NCBI RefSeq assembly: GCF_031885415.1
Contig: NZ_CP116871.1
Span: forward strand, 62,001-126,000
Length of the DNA: 64,000 bases
Direction: 5' to 3'
From: Microbacterium forte
GTDB taxonomy: Bacteria; Actinomycetota; Actinomycetes; Actinomycetales; Microbacteriaceae
A program made the position numbers and the translations under genes. The stretch's first letter is position 1, and each line of letters starts with the position of its first letter. The notes below the pieces were generated by a model that was given only the letters and a program-made list of their open reading frames with translations, had not been told where the DNA came from and made no database searches. Shown in pieces: positions 17,246 to 26,995 of this stretch.

Positions 17246-17851
17246 ATGGCACTTACCCCGGATGACGTCGTCACCAAGCAGTTCCAGCACGTCCGCTTCA
17301 AGGACGGCTTCGACCCGGACGAGGTCGACGACTTCCTCGACGAGATCGTCATCGAGTGGCGCAAGGCCCTCGAAGAGAACGTCGAACTCAAGGCCAAGCT
17401 GGCCGCGTACGAGTCCGGCGACGCGCCGGCCGCTCCCGCAGCCGCTGCGGAGGCGCCCGCTGCGGCCGTCGAAGAGGCTCCGGCTCCGGCCCAGGCGCCG
17501 GCTGAGCCCGCTCCGTCGGGTTCCGCCACCGCGACTGCCGGCATCATCGAGCTCGCGCAGCGTCTGCACGACGAGCACGTCGCCGAGGGTGAGGCCAAGC
17601 GCGCTCAGCTCATCGCCGAAGCCGAGGGCGAAGTCAACCGCATCCGCACCGAGGCCGAGGCCAAGCAGCGCGAAGAGTCGGCCCGTCTCGAGCGCGAGCG
17701 CAATGCACTCGAGGCCCGGATCACCGAGCTCCGCAACTTCGAGCGCGACTACCGCTCGCAGCTGCGCGGCTACATCGAGGGTCAGCTCCGCGATCTCGAC
17801 GAGAAGTCGGCATCGACGGACTCGACTCCGGTCTCCGCGATCGGACTGTAG
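17246..17851 (+). CDS. divIVA: polar growth and septum protein DivIVA/Wag31
   Basis: A coiled-coil scaffold that marks cell poles and recruits wall-synthesis proteins in Actinobacteria. It has 201 residues. The N-terminal lipid-binding domain (residues 1-53, MALTPDDVVTKQFQHVRFKDGFDPDEVDDFLDEI) is the canonical DivIVA fold with a K/R-F turn. An Ala/Pro-rich linker (about 57-95) separates it from a long C-terminal coiled coil (about 100-180). AAGGAG (17235-17240) precedes the ATG. It has its own candidate promoter (TATGCT at 17151) and an upstream palindrome. Placement after yggT is conserved. Confidence 0.97.
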   Translation: MALTPDDVVTKQFQHVRFKDGFDPDEVDDFLDEIVIEWRKALEENVELKAKLAAYESGDAPAAPAAAAEAPAAAVEEAPAPAQAPAEPAPSGSATATAGIIELAQRLHDEHVAEGEAKRAQLIAEAEGEVNRIRTEAEAKQREESARLERERNALEARITELRNFERDYRSQLRGYIEGQLRDLDEKSASTDSTPVSAIGL

Positions 17852-17860
17852 GTCGTCCTT

Positions 17861-18511
17861 TTGCCAGGACGCCGTCCCCTTCGTCGGTCGGCGGCCGGCG
17901 CGATCGTCGCGATTCTCGCGGCGATCGTGCTGGCCGCCGATCAGTTTGTGAAGTACCTCACCACGGAGAACCTGCCACTGCAGGAGCCGGTCCCGGTGCT
18001 CGGTGAGTTCCTTCAGCTGTACTACGTGCGCAACCCCGGTGCGGCGTTCTCGCTCGGATCCGACGTCACGTGGATCTTCACCATCGCTCTGGCGGTCGTC
18101 GCCGGGGTTATCGTGTGGAAGGCCTTCGGACTCCACTCGCGGCTCTGGGCCGTGGTCCTCGGCTGCCTGCTCGGCGGAGTCCTCGGCAATCTCACCGATC
18201 GTCTCTTCCGCGACCCTGGCTTCCCCATGGGGCATGTGGTCGACATGATCTCGATGCCGTGGATGATGCCCGCGATCTTCAACGTCGCCGACATCTTCAT
18301 CGTCACCGGAATGATCTCGGTCGCACTGCTCGTCGTGCTCGGGCTTCGTTTCGACGGCACCCGCGAACGCGACCATGTGCTCGTCGAGACCGACGAGGAA
18401 GCCGAGGCTGCAGCGTTGGCCGAAGAGGCCGGCACGGATCCGCACCCCGACGTGGCCCGCCCGGACGGGGCATCTCCCGATGCGCCGGCTCCGGCGTCGG
18501 ACGGACGCTGA
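17861..18511 (+). CDS. lspA: prolipoprotein signal peptidase (signal peptidase II)
   Basis: Membrane aspartyl protease that removes signal peptides from diacylated prolipoproteins, such as the CtaC-like and importer lipoproteins in this window. The 216-residue protein starts at TTG 17861. It has four hydrophobic segments with [36 protein letters not shown] and [11 protein letters not shown]. By family comparison the catalytic pair is D128 and D144. A roughly 40-residue acidic Ala/Glu/Asp/Pro tail follows the last helix and is absent from enterobacterial LspA; it should be cytoplasmic. rluD starts 2 bases after the stop. Confidence 0.95.
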   Translation: MPGRRPLRRSAAGAIVAILAAIVLAADQFVKYLTTENLPLQEPVPVLGEFLQLYYVRNPGAAFSLGSDVTWIFTIALAVVAGVIVWKAFGLHSRLWAVVLGCLLGGVLGNLTDRLFRDPGFPMGHVVDMISMPWMMPAIFNVADIFIVTGMISVALLVVLGLRFDGTRERDHVLVETDEEAEAAALAEEAGTDPHPDVARPDGASPDAPAPASDGR

Positions 18512-18513
18512 GC

Positions 18514-19434
18514 GTGGAGTCCCGCTCCCTGCCGGTTCCTGACGGATTGGAGGGCGCACGCGTCGACGCGGCGCTCGCGAAGCTCATGGGCTTCTCGCGC
18601 ACCTTCGCCGCCGATGTCGCCTCCGCCGGCGGCGTGCGCCTCGACGGAGTCACTCTCGACAAGTCCGATCGCCTGCGTGGTGGAGGATGGCTCGAGGTGG
18701 AGTGGCAGCCGAAGGAGGAGCCGCGGATCATCCCGATCGCGGTTCCCGAACTCGGAATCGTCTACGACGATGACGACATCATCGTGGTCGACAAGCCCAC
18801 GGGCGTCGCTGCCCACCCTTCGCTCGGGTGGGAGGGGCCGACCGTCGTCGGCGCTCTCGCCGCGGCGGGGTTCCGGGTGGCCACCAGTGGCGCTCCGGAG
18901 CGTCAGGGCGTCGTGCATCGTCTGGATGTCGGCACCAGCGGACTCATGGTGGTGGCCAAGAGCGAGACGGCCTACTCGACCTTGAAGCACGCGTTCAAGG
19001 AGCGCACGGTCGAGAAGATCTACCACGCGGTCGTTCAAGGGCATCCTGACCCGCTGACGGGAACGATCGATGCCCCGATCGGCCGGCATCCGAACCACTC
19101 CTGGAAGTTCGCAGTGGTACCGGACGGCAAGCCGTCGGTGACTCACTACGAGACTCTCGAGGCCTTTCCGGGGGCGTCGCTGCTCGAGATCCACCTCGAG
19201 ACCGGGCGCACGCATCAGATCCGCGTGCACATGGCGGCTCTCCGGCATCCGTGTGCAGGCGATCCGCTCTACGGCGCGGATCCGACGATGTCGGCGCGAC
19301 TCGGCCTGACGCGTCAATGGCTGCACGCGCACAAGCTGGCGTTCGCGCACCCGGCGACAGGGGACTGGGTGCAGTTCGAATCGCCCTACCCCGCGGATTT
19401 CGAGCACGCCCTGGAGATCCTGCGCGGCGAGTGA
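18514..19434 (+). CDS. rluD: RluD-family 23S rRNA pseudouridine synthase
   Basis: Pseudouridine synthase of the RluA/RluD family, predicted to modify helix 69 uridines of 23S rRNA. From GTG 18514 the protein has 306 residues; the longer open frame from 18070 only reads through lspA. Order: S4-like RNA-binding domain (residues about 12-75), then the catalytic domain with [13 protein letters not shown], the active-site motif [16 protein letters not shown] with D138, and [26 protein letters not shown]. It follows lspA, a conserved pairing. The exact target uridine is inferred from the family. Confidence 0.93.
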   Translation: MESRSLPVPDGLEGARVDAALAKLMGFSRTFAADVASAGGVRLDGVTLDKSDRLRGGGWLEVEWQPKEEPRIIPIAVPELGIVYDDDDIIVVDKPTGVAAHPSLGWEGPTVVGALAAAGFRVATSGAPERQGVVHRLDVGTSGLMVVAKSETAYSTLKHAFKERTVEKIYHAVVQGHPDPLTGTIDAPIGRHPNHSWKFAVVPDGKPSVTHYETLEAFPGASLLEIHLETGRTHQIRVHMAALRHPCAGDPLYGADPTMSARLGLTRQWLHAHKLAFAHPATGDWVQFESPYPADFEHALEILRGE

Positions 19435-19477
19435 ATCGCCTGCGGCGGATGTCGGCGGACTGAGCCAGACTGAGCGC

Positions 19478-20101
19478 ATGAGCATCGAGGTGCGACCAGC
19501 GACCGACTTCGACGATGTGGCGACTCTCGTCGGCCCGAAGAAGCCGACATCGAACGTGTGCTTCTGCCTGAGCTACCGCATAGGCAGCAAGGAGAACAAC
19601 GCGCTTCGGGGCGCACAGCGTGCCGACCGCGTGCGCGAGCTCTGCCATCAGGACCCGCCGCCCGGAGTCATCGCCTATCTCGACGACGAGCCGGTGGGCT
19701 GGGCAGCGGTGCACCCCCGCAGCGCGACGAGTTTCGCGCGCAATCGGTTGATCCCGCACGTCGATGACCTCGAGGTGTGGTCGTTGTGGTGCATCCGGGT
19801 CCGCCCCGGCTATCGGAAGCAGGGAATCTCGCACGCACTGATCGAGGGTGCCGTCGCGCATGCGAAGCGGCAAGGTGCGCCGGCGATCGAGGGCTATCCG
19901 GTCGACAATCACGGCGAGAAGGTGAATCCGACCATGGCCTACGTCGGGACCAGACGACTGTTCGAGGACGCGGGGTTCGAGAGGGCCGCTGAGACCGGAT
20001 CCACTCTCGACGGGTTTCCTCGGGTGCTGATGCGCCTCGATCTGCGGGGATCGCACAGACGGTCGAAGAAAGCCGTGAGCGTGGTGGATTCGCTTCCCTG
20101 A
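19478..20101 (+). CDS. GNAT family N-acetyltransferase
   Basis: A 207-residue protein with a GNAT core: VWSLWCIRVRPGYRKQGISHALIEGAVAHAKRQGAPAIEGYP matches motif A with the acetyl-CoA loop RPGYRKQGIS. The N-terminal part has a cysteine pair (NVCFCLSYR) seen in some uncharacterised GNAT proteins. The substrate is unknown. CAGACT lies 6 bases before the ATG, a variant of the near-start -10 found at other genes here. It stands between rluD and dnaE and may be a separate unit. Confidence 0.85.
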   Translation: MSIEVRPATDFDDVATLVGPKKPTSNVCFCLSYRIGSKENNALRGAQRADRVRELCHQDPPPGVIAYLDDEPVGWAAVHPRSATSFARNRLIPHVDDLEVWSLWCIRVRPGYRKQGISHALIEGAVAHAKRQGAPAIEGYPVDNHGEKVNPTMAYVGTRRLFEDAGFERAAETGSTLDGFPRVLMRLDLRGSHRRSKKAVSVVDSLP

Positions 20102-20159
20102 TGTGGACGACGGGCGGGCGCGGGAGGTCGCGCCGACCTTCGATGTCGCACGCCGAAAG

Positions 20160-20165
20160 TAGACT
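20160..20165 (+). promoter_or_regulatory. -10 element 6 nt before the dnaE ATG (leaderless)
   Basis: TAGACT, spacer CGAACC, then ATG at 20172. Transcription would begin at the start codon itself, and no Shine-Dalgarno sequence is present. Confidence 0.6.
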
Positions 20166-20171
20166 CGAACC

Positions 20172-23100
20172 ATGGCATCCGACTCCTTCGTCCACCTGCA
20201 CGTGCACAGCGAGTACTCGATGCTCGACGGGGCGGCGAAGATCGCGGCGATGACCCAGGCGGCGGCCGACTACGAGATGCCGGCCATCGCGGTGACCGAC
20301 CACGGGAACACCTTCGCGGCGTTCGAGTTCTACAAGGCGGCCAACGCGGCAGGGGTCAAGCCGATCATCGGACTCGAGGCATACGTCACGCCCGGCACGC
20401 ATCGCAGTGACAAGACCCGGGTGCAGTGGGGATCCCCGGATCAGAAGAGCGACGACGTCTCGGGGTCCGGTGCTTACACGCACATGACGATGTGGAGCGA
20501 GACCACGCAGGGCATGCACAACCTGTTCCGCCTCAGCTCGCTGTCGAGCATGGAGGGCTACTACTTCAAACCCCGCATGGACCGCGAACTTCTGCAGACC
20601 TACGGCAAGGGTCTGATCGCCACCACAGGCTGCCCCTCGGGCGAGATCCAGACACGGCTGCGCCTCGGTCAGTACGACGCCGCCCGCGCCGCGGCCGCAG
20701 AGTTCCAAGACCTGTTCGGCAAGGAGAACTACTTCGCCGAGATCATGGATCACGGTCTCTCCATCGAGCGCAGGGTCATGACCGATCTGATCCGGCTCGC
20801 GAAGGATCTCAGCATCCCGCTCGTCGGCACGAACGATTCGCACTACACGCACCAGCACGAGGCCGACGCGCACGAGGCCCTGCTGTGCGTGCAGTCGGGC
20901 TCGACACTCGACGACCCCAACCGCTTCAAGTTCGACGGCGACGGCTACTACATCAAGACCGCCGCCGAGATGCGCCAGCTCTTCCGCGATCACCCCGAGG
21001 CGTGCGACAACACGCTGCTCATCGCCGAACGCTGCGAAGTCGAGTTCAACACGGCGGCCAACTACATGCCGCGCTTCCCGGTGCCGGACGGAGAGACCGA
21101 AGACAGCTGGCTCGTCAAGGAGGTCGAGGCCGGCCTCCACTACCGGTATCCGAACGGGATCCCCGACAAGGTGCGCAAGCAGGCCGAGTACGAGACCGGC
21201 ATCATCCTGCAGATGGGGTTCCCCGGCTACTTCCTCGTCGTCGCCGACTTCATCAACTGGGCCAAGGACAACGGCATCCGTGTGGGGCCGGGCCGTGGGT
21301 CCGGAGCCGGTTCCATGGTCGCCTACGCCATGAAGATCACCGATCTCGATCCGCTCGAGCACGGCCTCATCTTCGAGCGGTTCCTGAACCCCGACCGCGT
21401 CTCGATGCCCGACTTCGACGTCGACTTCGATGACCGGCGCCGCGGCGAGGTCATCGACTACGTGACCAGGAAGTACGGATCCGAGCGGGTCGCCCAGATC
21501 GTCACGTACGGCACGATCAAGTCCAAGCAGGCGCTGAAGGATGCCGGCCGCGTGCTCGGCTTCCCGTTCAGCATGGGGGAGCGGCTGACCAAGGCGATGC
21601 CGCCGCCCGTGATGGGCAAGGACATGCCCCTCGACGGAATGTTCGACTCGGCGCACCCCCGCTACAAAGAGGCGAGCGAGTTCCGCGCTCTCATCGAGAC
21701 GGACCCGGAGGCGAAGACGGTCTTCGACCGCGCCCTCGGCCTCGAGGGTCTGAAGCGCCAGTGGGGCGTGCACGCGGCGGGCGTGATCATGTCGTCCGAG
21801 CCGTTGATCGACATCATCCCGATCATGCGCCGCGAGCAGGACGGCCAGATCGTCACGCAGTTCGACTACCCGTCGTGCGAGTCGCTCGGCCTGATCAAGA
21901 TGGACTTCCTCGGGCTCCGCAACCTGACGATCATCTCGGACGCGCTCGACAACATCCGCACCAACCGCGGTGAAGAGCTCGACCTCGAACACCTCGCGCT
22001 CGACGACCGCGGGGCCTACGACCTGCTCGGCCGCGGCGAATCGCTCGGAGTCTTCCAGCTCGACGGCGGTCCGATGCGATCGCTCATGCGACTGATGCGC
22101 CCGGACAACTTCGGTGACATCTCGGCACTCATCGCGCTCTACCGTCCAGGGCCCATGGGCGCGAACTCGCACACGAACTACGCGCTGCGAAAGAACGGTC
22201 AGCAGCCCATCACGCCGATCCATCCGGAGTTCACCGAGTCGCTCGCCGACATCCTCGACGAGTCCTACGGCCTGATCATCTACCAGGAGCAGGTGATGGC
22301 CATCGCACAGCGTGTGGCCGGGTTCTCGCTCGGACAGGCCGACATCCTCCGCCGAGCGATGGGCAAGAAGAAGAAGTCGGAGCTCGACAAGCAGTTCGCG
22401 GGCTTCCAGGCGGGTATGCACGCGAACGGGTACTCCGACGGAGCCGTCAACGCGATCTGGGAGATCCTGCTTCCGTTCTCGGACTACGCCTTCAACAAAG
22501 CGCACTCGGCGGCCTACGGCGTCGTCTCGTACTGGACCGCCTATCTCAAAGCCCACTATCCCGCCGAGTACATGGCCGCGCTGCTCACCAGCGTCGGCGA
22601 CTCGAAAGACAAGATGGCGCTGTACCTCAACGAGTGCCGTCGAATGGGCATCAAGGTGCTCCCACCCGATGTTTCGGAGTCGATCAAGTACTTCGCCGCC
22701 GTCGGCGACGACATCCGCTTCGGGTTGGGTGCCGTCCGCAACGTCGGCAGCAACGTGGTCGAGGGCATCATCGCGGCGCGCAAGGATGAGCGATTCACCT
22801 CGTTCCATCACTTCCTCGAGAAGGTGCCGCTGCATGTCTCGAACAAGCGCACGGTCGAATCGCTGATCAAGGCCGGTGCATTCGACTCGATGGGGGACTC
22901 CCGCCGAGCCCTTCTCGAGATCCACGAGGATGCCGTCGAGGCGGCTGTGGATCGCAAGCGGAACGAGGCGCAGGGCGCGATCGGCTTCGACTTCGACAGC
23001 CTGTACGACGACATGGAAGAGGCGGCGCCTGCCAAGGTCCCGGCGCGACCGGAGTGGATCAAGAAGGACAAACTCGCGTTCGAGCGAGAGATGCTCGGGC

Positions 23101-23690
23101 TCTACGTCTCCGACCACCCCCTGGCGGGTCTCGAAGTGCCGCTCGCCAAGCACGCGTCGATCTCGATCCACAACCTCATCAACTCCGACGACATGCAGGA
23201 CGGCGAGCAGGTCACGGTCGCCGGTCTCGTGACGAGCGTCCAGCACCGTGTCGCGAAGGCCAGCGGAAACCCGTACGGCATGATCACGGTCGAGGACTTC
23301 AACGGCGAGGTGACGGTCATGTTCATGGGCAAGACCTACACCGAGTTCCAGCACATCCTGCAGCAGGACTCCATCCTCGCGGTGCGCGGACGGGTGTCGA
23401 AGCGCGATGACGGACTCAATCTGCATGCGCAGTCGGCCTTTGCGCCGGATGTCGGCTCCTTCGACGCCGCGGGCCCCCTCTCGCTCGTCCTGGCGGAGCA
23501 GAGGGCGACCGAGCGGGTGATGACCGAGCTCGCAGAGGTGCTGCGGCGCCACAACGGCGACACCGAAGTGGTGTTGCGCGTGCATCGCGGCGGCACGGCG
23601 AAGGTCTTCGACGTGCCGATGCCGGTCAAGGTCTCCGCCGATCTGTTCGGTGATCTCAAATCTCTGCTCGGCCCGACCTGCCTGGGCTGA
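20172..23690 (+). CDS. dnaE: DNA polymerase III alpha subunit
   Basis: The replicative polymerase catalytic subunit. The 1172-residue length is normal for DnaE1. The N-terminal PHP domain starts FVHLHVHSEYSMLDGAAKI and keeps TDHGN, TNDSHYTHQHEADAH and other metal-binding positions. The C-family palm carries GPGRGSGAGSMVAYAM and the catalytic acidic motif PDFDVDFDDRRR (D416 and D418), with a third aspartate in IKMDFLGLRN. The beta-binding region and a C-terminal OB fold (QVTVAGLVTSVQHRVAKASG, then MITVEDFNGEVTVMFMG) follow. The start is fixed by family alignment and the adjacent -10. Nothing in it suggests the DnaE2/ImuC error-prone form. Confidence 0.98.
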   Translation: MASDSFVHLHVHSEYSMLDGAAKIAAMTQAAADYEMPAIAVTDHGNTFAAFEFYKAANAAGVKPIIGLEAYVTPGTHRSDKTRVQWGSPDQKSDDVSGSGAYTHMTMWSETTQGMHNLFRLSSLSSMEGYYFKPRMDRELLQTYGKGLIATTGCPSGEIQTRLRLGQYDAARAAAAEFQDLFGKENYFAEIMDHGLSIERRVMTDLIRLAKDLSIPLVGTNDSHYTHQHEADAHEALLCVQSGSTLDDPNRFKFDGDGYYIKTAAEMRQLFRDHPEACDNTLLIAERCEVEFNTAANYMPRFPVPDGETEDSWLVKEVEAGLHYRYPNGIPDKVRKQAEYETGIILQMGFPGYFLVVADFINWAKDNGIRVGPGRGSGAGSMVAYAMKITDLDPLEHGLIFERFLNPDRVSMPDFDVDFDDRRRGEVIDYVTRKYGSERVAQIVTYGTIKSKQALKDAGRVLGFPFSMGERLTKAMPPPVMGKDMPLDGMFDSAHPRYKEASEFRALIETDPEAKTVFDRALGLEGLKRQWGVHAAGVIMSSEPLIDIIPIMRREQDGQIVTQFDYPSCESLGLIKMDFLGLRNLTIISDALDNIRTNRGEELDLEHLALDDRGAYDLLGRGESLGVFQLDGGPMRSLMRLMRPDNFGDISALIALYRPGPMGANSHTNYALRKNGQQPITPIHPEFTESLADILDESYGLIIYQEQVMAIAQRVAGFSLGQADILRRAMGKKKKSELDKQFAGFQAGMHANGYSDGAVNAIWEILLPFSDYAFNKAHSAAYGVVSYWTAYLKAHYPAEYMAALLTSVGDSKDKMALYLNECRRMGIKVLPPDVSESIKYFAAVGDDIRFGLGAVRNVGSNVVEGIIAARKDERFTSFHHFLEKVPLHVSNKRTVESLIKAGAFDSMGDSRRALLEIHEDAVEAAVDRKRNEAQGAIGFDFDSLYDDMEEAAPAKVPARPEWIKKDKLAFEREMLGLYVSDHPLAGLEVPLAKHASISIHNLINSDDMQDGEQVTVAGLVTSVQHRVAKASGNPYGMITVEDFNGEVTVMFMGKTYTEFQHILQQDSILAVRGRVSKRDDGLNLHAQSAFAPDVGSFDAAGPLSLVLAEQRATERVMTELAEVLRRHNGDTEVVLRVHRGGTAKVFDVPMPVKVSADLFGDLKSLLGPTCLG

Positions 23691-23738
23691 GCATCAGCGA
23701 AGCGCTGCTGCCCGAGGGGTCCTCACGGATGCACCGGG

Positions 23739-23744
23739 TAGTAT
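23739..23744 (+). promoter_or_regulatory. possible -10 upstream of the gene after dnaE
   Basis: TAGTAT lies 58 bases before the ATG at 23803 in the 112-base gap. No clear -35 is visible. A GAAAGGA ribosome site is at 23789-23795. Confidence 0.3.
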
Positions 23745-23802
23745 CGGGACGCGTTCGGGTGCATGACGCAGAGGCTCTGCACCGTGGCGAAAGGACCCTC
23801 CC

Positions 23803-25197
23803 ATGAGCACGGAATCACCCTTCCTGAACAACGACGAGTCGGATGCAGACCGTTCCTCGGCCGCACCCGAAGTGGCCTTCGAGGAGGACTTCTCCGACGA
23901 TGACGGCGTTCTCTACGATGACGAGGTGACGCCGGAGTACGGCATCCTCGGTTTCACTCTGAGGGAGCTGCTCATCGTCGGCGTGTGGCTCATCGCCTTC
24001 ATCGCCTCGTTCTTCCCCTACGTCGGCGACGCCTCGATCTGGGGCGCCGGAATCCAGTGGATCCTGCCCATCGGCGTGCCGACGGTCGCCGTGTTCCTGG
24101 TGATCCTCCGCCGCTTCTCGCCGGACGGCATCCGCCGCGTCGGATCACTGGGAATCGACCAGTTCGCATCGGTCGCGTTCTCCGTCTCGGCCGTCTTCTG
24201 GCTGGGAGCCCTCTGGAACGCGGTCGCCTTCGTGATCGAGTTCGGCGTCTTCGGGCTGCCCTGGAACGGCGTCGTCCAGCTTCTCGCGGCGCTCGCGCTC
24301 GTCGTCCTCACCGTGTTCGCTCCGCTGGTGCCCGGCCTCAAGGAGGACTTCCAGGGCCGCCTCGTCACGCTCGCGCACCGCAATGCCAATCCGGTCCGAC
24401 CGGTCATCGCGCGCCCGCGCCCCGAGCCCGCCCCCGAGGCGAGCGACACGCCCGCCGGCCCAGAGGCAGCCGCTGCGCCGCACGCGGCGGCTGCTGCTCC
24501 CCACCTCGCGGCCGATCCGTCGTTCGACGCCGCTCCCGAGCCCCAGGTCGCCCCGGCGTACTCGACAGACCCTGCTCAGGCGTACTCGACAGACTCTGCT
24601 CCGACGCACACGACAGACGACACCCCTGCGCCGCACACGATCGAGACTGCCCCTCCGGCGTACACGACCGCGGCCGCTCCGGCTGCCGGTCTCGACGTGG
24701 AGCTGTCCGACGCCCAGGCGACCGACGAGGTCGCCCGTCTCGATCTCGCCGAGCAGGTGCCGCTCTCCTCGCACGCCTCCGGCGGGGGGACAGGTACCGA
24801 GGAGACGACTTCCGATGAGGACTACGTCCCCGCGTACTCGCGTCGATCGCGCGGTCAGGAGCCCGAGATCGTGTCCGACACCGGCAGCATCGAGTCTCTT
24901 CTGGGAACGACCGCTCGTGACGTCTCGTCGGCCGAGACGACCGCATTCCCCGCCGTCGACGACGAGACCGACTTCACCGCGACGAACCCGCAGCACGACT
25001 TCGCGGCGCCGCAGCCTTTCTGGATCCTCGCGCCGACCGAGCGTGACGTGCACGACGAGCGCGGCGAGAGCATCTTCCGAGTCGGTCCGAGCGCCTGGGC
25101 TCTCGTCATCGAGGACCGTGGTGGTGCATACGTCATCAGACACGACGACGGTCGCATCGGCTACCTGCACGACATCTCAGACATCACGAGAGGCTGA
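23803..25197 (+). CDS. membrane protein with disordered repetitive linker, function unknown
   Basis: A 464-residue protein with no family I recognise. Residues 1-45 are acidic. Four hydrophobic segments lie at about 52-72, 82-103, 120-150 and 157-178. A Pro/Ala/Thr-rich, probably disordered region (about 200-330) contains degenerate tandem units of the form AYSTD/THTTD/PHTIE/AYTTA. A small folded C-terminal domain (about 405-464, from FWILAPTERDVHDERGESIF to YLHDISDITRG) follows. The ATG is preceded by GAAAGGA. hisD begins 2 bases after its stop, so the two are probably co-transcribed. The four-helix start plus exposed C-terminal domain suggests a membrane-anchored interaction protein, but that is inference. 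Confidence 0.8.
   Translation: MSTESPFLNNDESDADRSSAAPEVAFEEDFSDDDGVLYDDEVTPEYGILGFTLRELLIVGVWLIAFIASFFPYVGDASIWGAGIQWILPIGVPTVAVFLVILRRFSPDGIRRVGSLGIDQFASVAFSVSAVFWLGALWNAVAFVIEFGVFGLPWNGVVQLLAALALVVLTVFAPLVPGLKEDFQGRLVTLAHRNANPVRPVIARPRPEPAPEASDTPAGPEAAAAPHAAAAAPHLAADPSFDAAPEPQVAPAYSTDPAQAYSTDSAPTHTTDDTPAPHTIETAPPAYTTAAAPAAGLDVELSDAQATDEVARLDLAEQVPLSSHASGGGTGTEETTSDEDYVPAYSRRSRGQEPEIVSDTGSIESLLGTTARDVSSAETTAFPAVDDETDFTATNPQHDFAAPQPFWILAPTERDVHDERGESIFRVGPSAWALVIEDRGGAYVIRHDDGRIGYLHDISDITRG
24557..24681 (+). repeat. degenerate tandem repeat inside the membrane protein gene
   Basis: About 24-base units beginning GCGTACTCGACAGAC or a close variant recur at 24557, 24581 and, more degenerate, through 24660. 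They encode AYSTDPAQ, AYSTDSAP, THTTDDTP, PHTIETAP and AYTTAAAP. The first two copies are nearly identical at the DNA level, which suggests recent slippage. Confidence 0.6.
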
Positions 25198-25199
25198 CC

Positions 25200-26504
25200 T
25201 TGCGCACGATCGATCTGCGGGGGCGCACGCTCTCGCCGGCTGACATGCTCGCGGCTGTGCCGCGCGCCACCCAGGCACGAGCCGAGGCTCTCGACACCGC
25301 GGCTCGAATCGTCGACGATGTGCGCGAGCGGGGCGAAGAGGCTCTGCGCGAGCAGGCCGAGCGTTTCGATCGTGTCTCCGGACACGAGATCCGTGTGCCC
25401 GCGCAGCACATCGCCGAGGCCCTCGAGAGCCTCGCGCCCGACGTCCGCCTCGCTCTCGAGGAGGCGATCCGCCGAGTGCGCATCGCCTCGGCGGCGCAGG
25501 TCCCCGAGCGTCAGATCACGCGGATCGGGGCCGGCGCGACGATCACCCAGCGCTGGCAGCCCGTCCACCGCGCAGGGGTGTACATCCCCGGAGGCAAAGC
25601 GGTCTATCCCTCCAGTGTCATCATGAACGTCGTCCCGGCGCAGGTCGCGGGCGTGCAGCAGATCGCACTCGCCTCACCGCCGCAGGAGGACCAGGGTGGC
25701 CGCGTGCACCCCACGATCCTCGCCGCGGCGGGCCTGCTCGGCATCACGGAGGTGTACGCGATCGGCGGAGCAGGCGCGATCGGATCCTTCGCGCACGGCG
25801 TCGAGGGAATCGGGCTCGACCCGGTCGACGTCCTGTCGGGGCCGGGGAACAACTACGTCGCCTCCGCCAAGCGGGCTGTGGCGGGCGTCGTCGGCACCGA
25901 CTCCGAGGCGGGGGCAACCGAGATCCTCGTCGTGGCAGATGCGGCAGCCGACCCACGACTCATCGCGGCCGACCTCGTCAGCCAGGCGGAGCACGATGAG
26001 CAGGCATCGGCCGTGCTCGTCACAGACTCCCCGGAGCTGGCCGATCGCGTCGCCGCGGAGGTCGAGCGGCACGCGGGCGCCACGCGTCACGCGACGCGAG
26101 TGGCGGCAGCGCTGGACGGGCCGCAGTCGGCCATCGTCCTGGTCGACGACCGTGCGATGGCGACGGCGTTCAGCAACGCGTATGCTCCCGAGCACCTCGA
26201 GCTGCACCTCGAAGACGCCGAGGCCGCGGCCGACACCTTCACCAGCGCGGGTGCCGTGTTCGTCGGAGACCACACGCCCGTGAGCCTCGGCGACTACATG
26301 GCCGGCAGCAACCACGTCCTGCCGACCGGGGGACAGGCGCGCTACGCGCCCGGACTCGGTGCATACACGTTCCTGCGTCCGCAGCAGGTCATCTCCTACG
26401 ATCGCGCCGCACTCGCGGACGTGCGCGCGGGAGTCGTCGCCCTCGCCGAAACCGAGGCGCTTCCCGCACACGGTGAGGCGATCGAGGCGCGTTTCACCGC
26501 GTAG
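25200..26504 (+). CDS. hisD: histidinol dehydrogenase
   Basis: A zinc enzyme that oxidises histidinol to histidine in two NAD-dependent steps. The 434-residue protein starts at TTG 25200. Family motifs: [72 protein letters not shown] with [44 protein letters not shown] with its zinc-ligand histidine, and the C-terminal [13 protein letters not shown]. Other his genes are not in this window. Its TAG stop forms part of the candidate nrdR -10. Confidence 0.97.
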   Translation: MRTIDLRGRTLSPADMLAAVPRATQARAEALDTAARIVDDVRERGEEALREQAERFDRVSGHEIRVPAQHIAEALESLAPDVRLALEEAIRRVRIASAAQVPERQITRIGAGATITQRWQPVHRAGVYIPGGKAVYPSSVIMNVVPAQVAGVQQIALASPPQEDQGGRVHPTILAAAGLLGITEVYAIGGAGAIGSFAHGVEGIGLDPVDVLSGPGNNYVASAKRAVAGVVGTDSEAGATEILVVADAAADPRLIAADLVSQAEHDEQASAVLVTDSPELADRVAAEVERHAGATRHATRVAAALDGPQSAIVLVDDRAMATAFSNAYAPEHLELHLEDAEAAADTFTSAGAVFVGDHTPVSLGDYMAGSNHVLPTGGQARYAPGLGAYTFLRPQQVISYDRAALADVRAGVVALAETEALPAHGEAIEARFTA

Positions 26505-26507
26505 GAT
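26502..26507 (+). promoter_or_regulatory. -10 element 7 nt before the nrdR ATG
   Basis: TAGGAT; its first three bases are the hisD stop codon. Spacer CGGTCAG, then ATG at 26515. A leaderless transcript is inferred. Confidence 0.55.
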
Positions 26508-26514
26508 CGGTCAG

Positions 26515-26985
26515 ATGCACTGCCCCTTCTGCCGTCACTCGGACTCTCGGGTCATCGATTCGCGCACCAGTGATGACGGTCTCTCAATCCGTCGTCGACG
26601 TCAGTGCCCCGAGTGCGGAGGTCGTTTCACGACGACGGAGACGGCGAGCCTCAACGTGATCAAGAGATCCGGTGTCATGGAGCCGTTCAGCCGAGAGAAG
26701 GTGATCTCGGGCGTGCGCAAGGCCTGTCAGGGCCGGCCCGTCACCGAAGCCGATCTGGCGATCCTCGCTCAGCGGGTGGAGGAGGCCGTTCGACAGACGG
26801 GTGTCTCCCAGCTCGACACGAACGAGATCGGCTTGGCGATCCTCGGACCTCTCCGCGACCTCGATGAGGTCGCATACCTGCGCTTCGCGAGCGTGTATCA
26901 GGCCTTCGACTCGCTCGAGGACTTCGAGAGCGCGATCACCGATCTTCGCGCCGACCACGTCGAGCCGGAGTCCGTCGACCGGTAA
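26515..26985 (+). CDS. nrdR: transcriptional repressor NrdR
   Basis: ATP/dATP-sensing repressor of ribonucleotide reductase genes. The 156-residue protein has a zinc ribbon with C3, C6, C31 and C34 (MHCPFCRH ... CPECGGRF) followed by an ATP-cone domain ([29 protein letters not shown] ... [16 protein letters not shown]). The start at 26515 is fixed by the zinc ribbon. No nrd genes or obvious paired NrdR boxes are in the window. It sits between hisD and pyrD with its own near-start -10. Confidence 0.98.
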   Translation: MHCPFCRHSDSRVIDSRTSDDGLSIRRRRQCPECGGRFTTTETASLNVIKRSGVMEPFSREKVISGVRKACQGRPVTEADLAILAQRVEEAVRQTGVSQLDTNEIGLAILGPLRDLDEVAYLRFASVYQAFDSLEDFESAITDLRADHVEPESVDR

Positions 26986-26988
26986 TCT
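26983..26988 (+). promoter_or_regulatory. -10 element 7 nt before the pyrD ATG
   Basis: TAATCT; its first three bases are the nrdR stop codon. Spacer GGCAGGG, then ATG at 26996. The spacer is purine-rich but touches the ATG, so it is badly placed as a ribosome site. Confidence 0.55.
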
Positions 26989-26995
26989 GGCAGGG

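Noticed and set aside
19668..23585. A 1305-codon open frame on the minus strand opposite dnaE
   Set aside because: It is the antisense shadow of a GC-rich gene; the translation is Arg/Val/Glu-rich without domains, and dnaE is fully supported.
23768..23780. GCAGAG-G-CTCTGC repeat before the gene after dnaE
   Set aside because: A one-base loop cannot form a hairpin as drawn, and there is no matching site elsewhere; too weak to list as an operator.
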